In this document: piece after piece, positions 6,701 to 15,613 of the stretch | Position numbering within the stretch: the stretch's first letter is position 1 | How the letters are laid out: every line of letters starts with the position of its first letter | From: CAVQUE01 sp046290435 | GTDB taxonomy: Bacteria > Actinomycetota > Acidimicrobiia > Acidimicrobiales > UBA8592 | Length of the DNA stretch: 64,000 nucleotides | Reading direction: 5' to 3' | Assembly (NCBI GenBank): GCA_046290435.1 | Contig: JBKAGO010000001.1 | Location: 1-64,000, forward strand | Program-made: the position numbers and the translations under genes | Notes under the pieces: generated by a model | The model's input: only the letters and a program-made list of their open reading frames with translations | Databases searched by the model: none | Told to the model about the DNA's origin: nothing

Positions 6701-7513
6701 ATGTTGGCAACTATCGACTTCACGTTGAGCGAGGGGCAGTTCAACCTCGTCTTCAACGTCTTTTCGCTGGTGACCGCTGCGATGGGAGCCGCTGCCGTCG
6801 GCTTCCTCCTCGTGCGCAACCGAGTCGCACCCAGGCACCGGCTGGCGTTGACGCTCTCGACCCTGGTCGTGGGTATCGCCACCTATCACTACGTACGCAT
6901 CACCGACAGCTGGAAGGAGGCCTTCGCCTTCGTCGACGGCCGGTACGTCCCGACCGACACGCCCTTCAACGAGGGCTACCGCTACGCCGACTGGCTGCTG
7001 ACCGTGCCGCTGCTGCTCGCCGAGTTGGTGATCGTGCTGGCGCTGGCCAAGAAGCTTCAGACGCAGCTGCTCGTCAAGCTCGTCGGTGCGGCCACGCTGA
7101 TGATCGTCCTCGGTTATCCAGGCGAGGTCGCCGACACCGACTCCGCAGCCAAGTGGATCTTCTTCGCCCTCAGCATGGCGCCGTTCCTCTACCTGCTCTA
7201 CGTGCTGTACACCCAGATGGGTGAGGCGCTCGCCCGCCAGTCCGAGCGGGTCCGCCAGCTGTTCAGCATGCTGCGCCTGACAATCCTGGTGACCTGGATG
7301 GTGTACCCCCTGGCCTTCCTGGCCCCGTACCTGAGCCTGGCCGACGGCACGACCGAGGTCATGCGACAGGTGGGGTACGGCCTCGCCGACCTCGTCGCCA
7401 AGCCGGCCTTCGGCATCGTGCTGTACCTCATCGCACGGCAGAAGTCCGTCGAGGAGGGCTACGACGCCGACAACGAGGGCCAGCCCGCTCCTCGGGTCAC
7501 CGCCGCCGCCTGA
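6701..7513 (+). CDS. Microbial rhodopsin, predicted outward proton pump (xanthorhodopsin/actinorhodopsin-like)
   Basis: 270 residues, seven membrane helices. Helix C reads RYADWLLTVPLLLAE, giving Asp97, Thr101 and Glu108, the DTE set of light-driven proton pumps. Leu105 predicts green absorption. His63 in helix B (ATYHY) matches the His that pairs with the counterion in proteorhodopsin, and Lys234 (DLVAKPAFG) in helix G is the retinal Schiff-base lysine. The helix D-E loop GYPGEVAD is typical of the xanthorhodopsin/actinorhodopsin branch. In helix E the position that is Gly in antenna-binding xanthorhodopsin appears to be Phe155, so carotenoid antenna binding is not predicted. The gene stands alone with its own terminator. 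No retinal or carotenoid synthesis gene is in the window, so retinal must come from elsewhere. Confidence 0.96.
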   Translation: MLATIDFTLSEGQFNLVFNVFSLVTAAMGAAAVGFLLVRNRVAPRHRLALTLSTLVVGIATYHYVRITDSWKEAFAFVDGRYVPTDTPFNEGYRYADWLLTVPLLLAELVIVLALAKKLQTQLLVKLVGAATLMIVLGYPGEVADTDSAAKWIFFALSMAPFLYLLYVLYTQMGEALARQSERVRQLFSMLRLTILVTWMVYPLAFLAPYLSLADGTTEVMRQVGYGLADLVAKPAFGIVLYLIARQKSVEEGYDADNEGQPAPRVTAAA

Positions 7514-7535
7514 CCCCGACCCGACCCTCGACTCC

Positions 7536-7565
7536 GAGGCCGGCTCCCCCCGTGGAGCCGGCCTC
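7536..7565 (+). terminator. Rhodopsin terminator hairpin
   Basis: GAGGCCGGCTCC (7536-7547) pairs perfectly with GGAGCCGGCCTC (7554-7565) across a 6-base loop, 23 bp after the rhodopsin stop. A strong 12-bp GC stem without a T-run, as is common in high-GC actinobacteria. Confidence 0.8.
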
Positions 7566-7681
7566 TGGCGTTGCGGCCACGGCTGCACCGCAGCGCAGGC
7601 CGCGACCCAGCCCGGGGCACGAGGGCGCGCCGATGACGCACGTCACGTTCGAAGCGCAGCCGAGGGGTCAACACTCCGACC

Positions 7682-7963
7682 ATGACCACAACAGCCCCGA
7701 CCATCCAGGACCGAACCAGCCAAGCGTCCGCCCTCATCAGCGAGTGGGCCGCAGAACCGCCCCAGACCCTCGTCCCGAGGAAACTCGTCATCGACCGCCT
7801 CCTCGACCTCCGCAACATGGTCACCGCGAGCCGGCGCGCCGACGTCGACGCCATCCTCGCCGACGTCCCCGGCGTCACCGTCGTCGAGGGACGCTGGTGG
7901 GCAGCACAGCTCGCCACCCTGGCGATCGGGCTCGATGCTCACGCAGCGGGTGAGCCGCGATGA
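7682..7963 (+). CDS. Small uncharacterised protein, paralogue of the 20720-20971 product
   Basis: 93 residues, not a family I recognise. The core PRKLVIDRLLDLRNM...ADVPGVTVVEGRWW aligns with SRSRVIDGLLDLRLM...AGVPGLTTVPNGWW in the small protein encoded at 20720-20971. The two share a helical VIDxLLDLRxM segment, a VPGxT turn and a paired Trp motif. No membrane segment, signal peptide or cysteine is seen. The stop overlaps the start of the NTF2-like gene by 4 bp (ATGA), so the two are translationally coupled. It could be a small binding or adaptor protein; nothing in the sequence identifies a reaction. Confidence 0.7.
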   Translation: MTTTAPTIQDRTSQASALISEWAAEPPQTLVPRKLVIDRLLDLRNMVTASRRADVDAILADVPGVTVVEGRWWAAQLATLAIGLDAHAAGEPR

Positions 7964-8436
7964 CCGACACGACGACCCGCTCGCCCCTCGACCGGCCCTA
8001 CCCCGAGCACGAGGACAAGCCCTTCTTCGATCTCACCGTCGAGTTGTTGCGCGGCGTGCGCGACCACGACTTCGACACTCTCGCCGCCATCTGCGACGAC
8101 GACTTCGGCATCATCGACATCGCCCCCGACGGCGGCAACGTCGCCATCAGGAACCGCACCGAATGGGAAGCCTGGTTCAGGAACCTGTTCGCACAGCTGG
8201 CGGCCCTCGACGCGACGACCGACAGCGAGATCCTCGCCTACGACGCGGTGCAGACCGCCGAGCTCGGCTACTCGGTGCTCGAGTTCCGCCAGACACTCGA
8301 GCTCAGAGGCATGGTTGCGACCTTCGACTGCATCACCACGATCGTCTGGAAGTTCCAGGACGGCCGCTGGCGAGAAGCCCGCTGGCACGGTTCGGTCCTG
8401 GCACGCGACCTCCCCGAAGAGATGCTCGCCGCCTGA
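7960..8436 (+). CDS. SnoaL/NTF2-like fold protein
   Basis: 158 residues with the cone-shaped NTF2-like pattern: an N-terminal helix pair (FFDLTVELLRGVRDHDFDTLAAICDDDF), central strands, and a C-terminal strand KFQDGRWREARWHGSVLA typical of DUF4440/SnoaL ketosteroid-isomerase-like proteins. Such proteins bind or isomerise small hydrophobic ligands, and many have no known function. The start overlaps the preceding small gene by 4 bp. No catalytic Asp-Tyr set can be assigned with confidence. The 178 bp that follow before the next gene show no coding signal. Confidence 0.75.
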   Translation: MTDTTTRSPLDRPYPEHEDKPFFDLTVELLRGVRDHDFDTLAAICDDDFGIIDIAPDGGNVAIRNRTEWEAWFRNLFAQLAALDATTDSEILAYDAVQTAELGYSVLEFRQTLELRGMVATFDCITTIVWKFQDGRWREARWHGSVLARDLPEEMLAA

Positions 8437-8614
8437 GGATCGGTAAGCGCGACACCGGCGTACATGTGCCGCCGAAGTGACGTGAGGAGAGCGGTCGGCA
8501 TGGGCAGCGCGGCCGGGCCCGTGCCAGCATCTGCGCTGCACAGCACGCGAGGATTGCGGCGGACGGCCTTCCGGTCGCCCGCCGCGACAGCCGCCCCGAC
8601 CACCGAGGACACCC

Positions 8615-9781
8615 ATGGCCGACCAGACACCCACCGACGAGAAGCGATCGGTCGGTGCCCCGAAACATCACGTCGACCGCAGCCACTACGGCGACCGGCT
8701 CCAGGCGTGGATGGCCGATCACCTCGACGCAGACGCGGGCAGCGTCACCATCACCGACCTCGACATCCCCGTCGCCACCGGATTCTCGAACGAGACGGTC
8801 TTCTTCACCGCTCACTGGGTCGACGGCAACGACCCCCACGAGGAACGTTTCGTCGCCCGCATCGAACCCGCCGACGGCGGGCTGTTCCCCGTCCAGACCC
8901 CGGCGACGGCGGTGTCGGTCGAGCTCCAGCACCGCATCATGAGCCACCTCGCCGACCCGGCCACCGGCGCCGACGCCAGCAAAGCGCCCATGCCCGCCAC
9001 CCTCGGCCACGAGCCCGACCCGACCGTGCTCGGCCAACCGTTCTTCGTGATGCGCTTCATCGACGGCGTCATCCCCACGGACCATCCCCGGTACAGCCAG
9101 GAGGGCTTCCTCGTCGACGAGGCGACCCCGGCAGAGCGCACCCGGATGGTGCACACCGGGCTCGAGGCCATGGCGGCCATCCACGCCGTCGACTGGCAGG
9201 CGGCCGGGCTCGGCTGGCTCGACGCCGACGGCAACGGCAACGGCAACCCCACCCAGCAGACCCAGCTCGCGCTGTACCGCCGCTACGTCGACGACGAGCT
9301 CGCCGGACGCGAGCACCCCGTCCTCGCCCGGGCGCTCGACTGGCTCGAGGCCAACGACCCCGACGACGAGCGCATCGGCCTGTCGTGGGGCGACGCCCGC
9401 CTCGGCAACATCATCTGGCAGGACTACCAGCCTGCGGCGGTGGTCGACTGGGAAGCGTGCGCGCTGTCGCCCACCGAGGCAGATCTCGGCTGGTGGCTCA
9501 TGTTCGATCGCCAGTCCTTCGACGACGTCGGCGCCGCCCGCATGGACGGGTTTCCCACCCGCACCGAGATGATCGCCCACTACGAAGCCGTGTCCGGCCG
9601 AGAGGTCCGCGACCCGCACTACTGGGAGGTGTTCGCCACGATGCGTTTCTGCGCGATCTTCATCCGCTTGGCCGACCGCCTCGTCGCCGCGGGCCTCGTC
9701 CCCGCCGAACGCAGCCCCTTCGCCGAGAATCACGTCACCACGGCGCTCGCCACCCTGCTCGACGAGGGACCCCGCCCATGA
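8615..9781 (+). CDS. APH-type phosphotransferase family protein
   Basis: 388 residues with the aminoglycoside-phosphotransferase/choline-kinase fold. The catalytic loop is LSWGDARLGNIIW (Asp in WGD, Mg-ligand Asn six residues on; His of the usual HGD is Trp), followed by the second metal site VVDWEAC and ADLGWW. The upstream segment HEERFVARIEP is the ATP lysine-like strand, although Arg stands in the expected Lys area. Homologues of this kind in actinobacteria often lie beside acyl-CoA dehydrogenases and short-chain dehydrogenases and act on unknown small molecules, so antibiotic resistance should not be assumed. The stop overlaps the following SDR start by 4 bp, implying a shared pathway. 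Confidence 0.8.
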   Translation: MADQTPTDEKRSVGAPKHHVDRSHYGDRLQAWMADHLDADAGSVTITDLDIPVATGFSNETVFFTAHWVDGNDPHEERFVARIEPADGGLFPVQTPATAVSVELQHRIMSHLADPATGADASKAPMPATLGHEPDPTVLGQPFFVMRFIDGVIPTDHPRYSQEGFLVDEATPAERTRMVHTGLEAMAAIHAVDWQAAGLGWLDADGNGNGNPTQQTQLALYRRYVDDELAGREHPVLARALDWLEANDPDDERIGLSWGDARLGNIIWQDYQPAAVVDWEACALSPTEADLGWWLMFDRQSFDDVGAARMDGFPTRTEMIAHYEAVSGREVRDPHYWEVFATMRFCAIFIRLADRLVAAGLVPAERSPFAENHVTTALATLLDEGPRP

Positions 9782-10605
9782 TCGCCGACCTGGCCGGCCG
9801 GGTGGCGGTGATCACCGGCGCCGCGAGCGGCATCGGTGCGGCGCTGTGCGTCGGATGCGCCGAGGCGGGTATGCGGGTCGTCGCCGCCGACATCGATCTC
9901 CCCGGCGCCGCCGCCACCGCAGGAGCACTGCCCGAAGCCATCGCCGTGCGCGTCGACGTCGCCGAGCCCGACGAGGTCGACCGCTTCGCCGCCACCGCGT
10001 TCGAACGCTGGGGCAGCGTCGACCTGTTGATCAACAACGCCGGCGTGTTCCAGGGCGGGCGAACCTGGGAGCGCACGCCGGCGGATTGGCAGTGGACCTT
10101 CGGTGTCAACGTCTTCGGCATCACCAACGCCCTCGCCGCGTTCGTGCCCCGCATGCTCGAACAGGACACCGATGGTCACATCGTCAACACCGCGTCGGTG
10201 GCGGCGTTCGTGTCGGGTCCCGTATCGGCTCCCTACGTCGTGTCGAAGGCAGCGGCGTTCGCCGTCACCGAGGCGCTGGCGCTCGACCTGGCGTCGGTGG
10301 ATGCCAAGATCGGGGCGTCGGTGCTGGTGCCCAGCGCATTCGACACCGGCATCGCCCACACTGCGGCCGTGCGGCCCGAGCGATACGGCACCGACACCGA
10401 CCCCACCGCCGCGTTCGTGGCCGAGGCCCTGGCATCGATGACCACCCAGGGACTCGAGCCCGCTGCGGTCGTCGAGCCCGTGCTCGACGCCGTCCGCAAC
10501 GGCACCTTCCTCATCCCCACACGCGACAGCTACCGCACCCAGCTGACCAACCGGTACGAGGCCCTGCTCGAACGCCGCCTCCCCGGCCCCACCATCGTCG
10601 ATTGA
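9778..10605 (+). CDS. Short-chain dehydrogenase/reductase (SDR)
   Basis: 275 residues, classical SDR. The nucleotide-binding motif is TGAASGIG near residue 13, the NNAG motif is at INNAGVF, and the catalytic Ser/Tyr/Lys set is NTASVAAF with YVVSK. The acidic residue after strand 2 (AADIDL) favours NAD(H) over NADP(H). Coupled to the phosphotransferase gene by a 4-bp overlap, so the pair may process one substrate by phosphorylation and oxidation or reduction. It converges on the HDOD-GGDEF gene with a 6-bp gap. Substrate cannot be deduced. Confidence 0.88.
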   Translation: MIADLAGRVAVITGAASGIGAALCVGCAEAGMRVVAADIDLPGAAATAGALPEAIAVRVDVAEPDEVDRFAATAFERWGSVDLLINNAGVFQGGRTWERTPADWQWTFGVNVFGITNALAAFVPRMLEQDTDGHIVNTASVAAFVSGPVSAPYVVSKAAAFAVTEALALDLASVDAKIGASVLVPSAFDTGIAHTAAVRPERYGTDTDPTAAFVAEALASMTTQGLEPAAVVEPVLDAVRNGTFLIPTRDSYRTQLTNRYEALLERRLPGPTIVD

Positions 10606-10611
10606 CCCGGT

Positions 10612-12132
<1,521 letters not shown>

Positions 12133-12286
12133 GGATGGCTCCGTCCTCTCGATCGGCACACATCGCCCGGATTGAAGCTCGGCGACCGACGACCTCTTCG
12201 ACACCGGCAGTCCGGAGAAACCGACGACATCGGCTCGCCGAGGCCCCCGACGCCGGAAGCGGAACCGGTCATGCGAACATCGGGCG

Positions 12287-12442
12287 ATGTCCTCTCCGCA
12301 CGAGCCGTCGCTCTCGGCCCCCACCGGACCTGGTTCGATCTTCGGCGCTCGGCGAAGGCGGCGCACGCGATGGCCGACCCTGCTGCTGCTCGCTGCGCTC
12401 GTGACGGCCCGCCAGATCTTCGAGCTGGACCTGCCCCGCTGA
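12287..12442 (+). CDS. Small membrane protein (51 aa), candidate gene
   Basis: A short frame in the 322-bp gap between two minus-strand genes. Its product starts MSSPHEPSLSAP, has a basic patch (GARRRRRTRW), then a single hydrophobic helix PTLLLLAALVTARQIFEL, and ends LDLPR. The positive-inside patch followed by one helix is what a real small membrane protein looks like. There is no clear ribosome binding site and no recognised family. A longer overlapping frame in the same interval looks less protein-like. Confidence 0.4.
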   Translation: MSSPHEPSLSAPTGPGSIFGARRRRRTRWPTLLLLAALVTARQIFELDLPR

Positions 12443-12454
12443 CCGGCAGCGGCG

Positions 12455-13483
12455 TCAGGACGCCGGGTACTGCACGCCGGTCTGGCGCAACGCCCGGTCG
12501 AGGGTGTCCATGATGGCGAGCGTCTCGGCGTGGGGCATGATCGGGCTCTCCAGCTGGCCGGCGGCCAGGCAGCGGTGCACCTCGGGGACCTGGAAGTGCA
12601 GGCTGGGCTCGGCGAAGGCCTCGACCTCGACACCGTCGGCGGTGGTGATGGTCAGCTCGGTGGTGCAGTGCATGAACGGCGCCAGCTCGATGACCCCGTC
12701 GGTGCCGGTGATGCGTGCGGCGCACGTGCCGTTGGTGGCGATGGCGGTGTGCAACACCGCCGCCCCGCCGTCTGCCCAGCCCAGCACCATCGCCGTCTGC
12801 GCGTCGATGCCCCGATCGGTCAGGTGCGCGGTGGCGTGCACGGTGTCGGGCGCCCCGAAGACGAGGTGGGCGAGCTGCACCGGATACACGCCCAGGTCGA
12901 GCAGCGCCCCGCCGCCGCGGGCCGGGTCGAACAGGCGGTGCTCGTCACGGGCCGCCGCCGGTACCGAGATCGAGAAGTTGGCCTCGAGCACCTGGGGCCG
13001 GCCGATACGGCCCTCGGCGAGCAGTTCGGCCAGACGCACGTAGCTTGGCAGGAAGCGGCTCCACAGCGCCTCCATCAAGAACACACCGGCATCGGCCGCT
13101 GCAGTGCACATCTGGCGGGCGTCGGGGGCAGACAGGGCGAACGGCTTCTCGCACAACACGTTGCGACCCGCTGCGACCAGGGTGAGGACGTCGTCGAGGT
13201 GGCGGTCCTGGGTCGACGCGACGTACACGACATCGACGTCGTCGTCGGCAGCCAGGGCGGCGGTGCCGACGTGCGCACGAGCCCCGTGGGCGACGGCGAG
13301 CTCCTCGGCGCGGGCCAGGTCCTTCGATGCAAAGGCGACGACCTCGGCGTCGGCGACATGCGCCAGGCCCGCGACGAAGGAGCGGGCGATGGCACCGGTG
13401 CCACAGATGCCCCAACGGACGGGTTCGGTCGATGCGTGGCTGCTCACGATCGGCGACACTACTGGCCGAGACGCCGACCCCAT
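12455..13483 (-). CDS. Gfo/Idh/MocA-family oxidoreductase
   Basis: 342 residues. An N-terminal Rossmann domain (WGICGTGAIARSF near residue 24) leads to the family signature CEKPFAL with the catalytic Lys near residue 113, followed by the alpha/beta dimerisation domain (GGGALLDLGVYPVQLA). It resembles dihydrodiol dehydrogenase/sugar-dehydrogenase members that oxidise or reduce polyols and sugars with NAD(P). A GTG start at 13447, just before the Rossmann domain, is an alternative; neither start has a good ribosome binding site. No linked sugar genes, so the substrate is open. Confidence 0.85.
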   Translation of the reverse strand: MGSASRPVVSPIVSSHASTEPVRWGICGTGAIARSFVAGLAHVADAEVVAFASKDLARAEELAVAHGARAHVGTAALAADDDVDVVYVASTQDRHLDDVLTLVAAGRNVLCEKPFALSAPDARQMCTAAADAGVFLMEALWSRFLPSYVRLAELLAEGRIGRPQVLEANFSISVPAAARDEHRLFDPARGGGALLDLGVYPVQLAHLVFGAPDTVHATAHLTDRGIDAQTAMVLGWADGGAAVLHTAIATNGTCAARITGTDGVIELAPFMHCTTELTITTADGVEVEAFAEPSLHFQVPEVHRCLAAGQLESPIMPHAETLAIMDTLDRALRQTGVQYPAS

Positions 13484-13527
13484 CGGCCCGGCGTCGACCT
13501 CGCATCGCCACGTCGAAAGGCACCCTC

Positions 13528-13983
13528 ATGGAGTCACGCAACCGTCAGCTCGTCGAGCGCTACTGGGACGCGCACTTCCGCCGGGACTGGGACCGCATGG
13601 CCACCTTCTTCGCCGAGCACTGCCACTACACCGATGTCGGCCTCGACCAGACCGGCGCCACCGGGCCCGTCGAGATCCTCAAGCGCCTGCGCCTGGGCAT
13701 CGAACCCCTCGAGGGGTACGTGCACTACCCGAAGCACATGGTCGCCGACGGCGATCTGGTGATCACCGAGCACATGGAGCAGTGGCGGTTCCACACCGGC
13801 GAGGTGATCGACCATCCCTTCACCTCGGTCATGGAGGTGCGTGACGGGTTCATCGTGCGCTGGCACGACTACTCCCACCTCGGCAACCTGTTGGACCAGG
13901 CCCCGGCGTGGTGGATCGAACACATCAGCGCCGGCTGGCGCGACGCCATCGCCCCACCCCAGCCGGGCGAACTCCCGGCCTGA
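13528..13983 (+). CDS. NTF2-like/SnoaL-like protein
   Basis: 151 residues with the NTF2-like pattern seen in limonene-epoxide-hydrolase and ketosteroid-isomerase relatives: LVERYWDAHFRRDWDRMATFF, a middle VEILKRLRLGIEPLEGY, and a C-terminal strand VRDGFIVRWHDYSHL. The ATG at 13528 has AAAGG 8 bp upstream. It is divergent from the Gfo/Idh gene, whose start lies only 44 bp away, so they may share a regulatory region. Ligand and activity are unknown. It is not closely similar to the NTF2-like protein at 7960-8436. Confidence 0.75.
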   Translation: MESRNRQLVERYWDAHFRRDWDRMATFFAEHCHYTDVGLDQTGATGPVEILKRLRLGIEPLEGYVHYPKHMVADGDLVITEHMEQWRFHTGEVIDHPFTSVMEVRDGFIVRWHDYSHLGNLLDQAPAWWIEHISAGWRDAIAPPQPGELPA

Positions 13984-14006
13984 GCAACCGGATCCGGCAC
14001 GCGAAA

Positions 14007-14033
14007 CGGCCCGGGGTCATCGACCCCGGGCCG
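14007..14033. terminator. Bidirectional terminator between convergent genes
   Basis: CGGCCCGGGGTC (14007-14018) pairs perfectly with GACCCCGGGCCG (14022-14033) across a 3-base loop. It lies between the convergent NTF2-like and BI-1 genes and can serve both; A-rich and T-containing flanks are short. Confidence 0.8.
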
Positions 14034-14053
14034 TCACTTCGTCGGGTGGTCGA

Positions 14054-14755
14054 TCAGCGGGAGCTGACGAGGCTCAGCACGTACCAGAACATGGTCATGA
14101 GCGAGCCGAACAGGTTGACCGCAGCACCGACGTGGGCGTCGGCGGGGTAGCGGTGCAGGATCTGCTGGGTGTTGTAGAGGATCGAGGCGCCCATGAGGGC
14201 GATCATCGCCACCGAGAACCAGGTGCCCAGCTGGGCGCCGAACAAGATGGCGCCGACGATGAGCAGCAGTGCGGCCACGCCGCCCCAGATGAGCAGCGGG
14301 CGGATGAACGACAGGTCCCGTCGGGTGACCCAGGCAGTGGCGCTGAGGCCGGCGAAGCCGAGGCCGGTGATGACCGCCGCGGTCCAGACGTCGCCCCCAC
14401 CTTCGACGGTGAAGACGTAGTGGAGGAACGGGGCGAAGATGATCGAGTAGAGCGCCGACTGGCCGAACAGACCTGCGTACTGACGTCCCGGGTTGGTGAG
14501 ATCGAAGGTTGCCTGCGTCGTCAGCCAGCCGCCGACCATGAACGCACCGAGGATCAGCAACCATGCGGCGCCGCTGCCGGCGACGAAGTCGTACATCCGC
14601 TCGGCCATACCGCTCGAGAACAACAGGAACTCGAACGCGACGAAGGCGGCGAGCGCGAGACCGAGGTGCTGGTACACCCGGCCCATGAAGGCGATGCGGT
14701 CCTCCTCGGGGAGGGTGATGACCGGCTGGGGTTGGGTTGGAGCTGCGTAGCTCAT
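14054..14755 (-). CDS. Bax inhibitor-1/YccA family membrane protein
   Basis: 233 residues, about seven membrane helices after a cytoplasmic N-terminus rich in Pro and Gln (PTQPQPVITLPEEDR). Features of the BI-1 family: FMGRVYQHLGLALAAFVAFE in helix 1, and near the end GASILYNTQQILHRYPAD, where bacterial members carry the paired acidic/polar residues of the pore. Family members act as membrane stability or ion-leak modulators; the physiological role in actinobacteria is not established. ATG at 14755 has AAAGGA 6 bp upstream. Confidence 0.87.
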   Translation of the reverse strand: MSYAAPTQPQPVITLPEEDRIAFMGRVYQHLGLALAAFVAFEFLLFSSGMAERMYDFVAGSGAAWLLILGAFMVGGWLTTQATFDLTNPGRQYAGLFGQSALYSIIFAPFLHYVFTVEGGGDVWTAAVITGLGFAGLSATAWVTRRDLSFIRPLLIWGGVAALLLIVGAILFGAQLGTWFSVAMIALMGASILYNTQQILHRYPADAHVGAAVNLFGSLMTMFWYVLSLVSSR

Positions 14756-14961
14756 CGTGGTCCTTTCGAGAACCTGGGTAACTCCGTGACGGTGCGGTCG
14801 GCACCGTCCCGCCATTGTAGGCAACCCCCGTGCCGCGCGGAACTCGGCCCGGGCGGTTTGCCTGGTTTCGACAAGGGTCCGAGGTCCCGGTTCCAACCTC
14901 GGGAGAAAAACTTGAGCGACTGCTTGACTCATTCGGTTGCTCAGGTCTACAGTCTGTCTCC

Positions 14962-15378
14962 ATGAGCTTGACCGCAGTGGCCGCCCCCCTCGACCAGTCG
15001 CTCGACTTCGTCGACGCCCTCCGCACCGCCCGCCCCTCCTGGCACGACTTCGCCCTCTGCAAGGGAAAGACCGACATCTTCTTCGGTCCCCCGGGCGAGC
15101 GTCCCTCCAAACGTCGCAAGCGCGAAACCCTCGCCCGGGCGTACTGCAACGTCTGCGTCGTCGCCGAGACCTGCCGTGAAGCCGGCCGCGAAGGCCGCGA
15201 GAACGGCCTCTGGGGCTCCGAGAACGAAGAGCAGCGAGCCGCTGCCGGTTTCGCCCCCAAGGCGACCGAACGACGCTCGGTGGCCCGCGCCGCCCGTGAG
15301 GCCCGCCAGGACGCACTGGACGCCATGGACGCCATTGAGGATCACGACGCCGAGGACGTTCTGGAAGCCACCGCCTGA
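14962..15378 (+). CDS. WhiB-family iron-sulfur transcriptional regulator (long form)
   Basis: 138 residues. The WhiB cysteine set is present: one Cys in HDFALCKGK and three in YCNVCVVAETC, which would hold a 4Fe-4S cluster. The turn ENGLWGSENEEQR replaces the usual G-[IV]WGG, so Gly is changed to Ser. A basic stretch (KATERRSVARAAREAR) and an acidic C-terminal tail (EDHDAEDVLEATA) follow. It is longer than the two other WhiB proteins in the window and is the most divergent of them. Upstream of the start the sequence is comparatively AT-rich (GACTGCTTGACTCATTCGG), probably its promoter. It stands alone, with a strong hairpin after the stop. Confidence 0.85.
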   Translation: MSLTAVAAPLDQSLDFVDALRTARPSWHDFALCKGKTDIFFGPPGERPSKRRKRETLARAYCNVCVVAETCREAGREGRENGLWGSENEEQRAAAGFAPKATERRSVARAAREARQDALDAMDAIEDHDAEDVLEATA

Positions 15379-15392
15379 ACCCCACACCAACT

Positions 15393-15422
15393 GCCGCCAC
15401 GACGGATCACCGTCGTGGCGGC
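15393..15422 (+). terminator. Terminator hairpin after the WhiB gene
   Basis: GCCGCCACGACGG (15393-15405) pairs perfectly with CCGTCGTGGCGGC (15410-15422) across a 4-base loop, 14 bp after the WhiB stop. Confidence 0.8.
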
Positions 15423-15506
15423 GACGGTGTCAGCGGATCCCCCCACCGCCGACACCGACACACCGGCCGCCACCTCGATCCCCCCTCCCGGTGACGGCCG
15501 ACCCAC

Positions 15507-15542
15507 GAAGGCCCGGGAGCTTCGCCCCGCTTCCGGGCCTTC
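15507..15542 (+). terminator. Second hairpin upstream of otsA
   Basis: GAAGGCCCGG (15507-15516) pairs with CCGGGCCTTC (15533-15542) across a 16-base loop. It lies 72 bp before the otsA start, so it may be a leader structure of otsA or simply a second terminator. Function not decided by sequence. Confidence 0.4.
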
Positions 15543-15613
15543 GTCGCGCCCGGGCACGGTGCCGAAGCCACAAAGCGTTGGGGTGCCGCGCCCGACCTGC
15601 AACACTTGCGCCG

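Noticed and set aside
7682..8436. Small gene plus NTF2-like gene as a toxin-antitoxin pair
   Set aside because: The overlap and size are suggestive, but neither product resembles a toxin or antitoxin, and the paralogue at 20720 lacks an NTF2-like partner.
8615..9781. Phosphotransferase as an aminoglycoside resistance gene
   Set aside because: It has the APH fold but is coupled to an SDR and is of the broad small-molecule-kinase type; nothing points to antibiotics.
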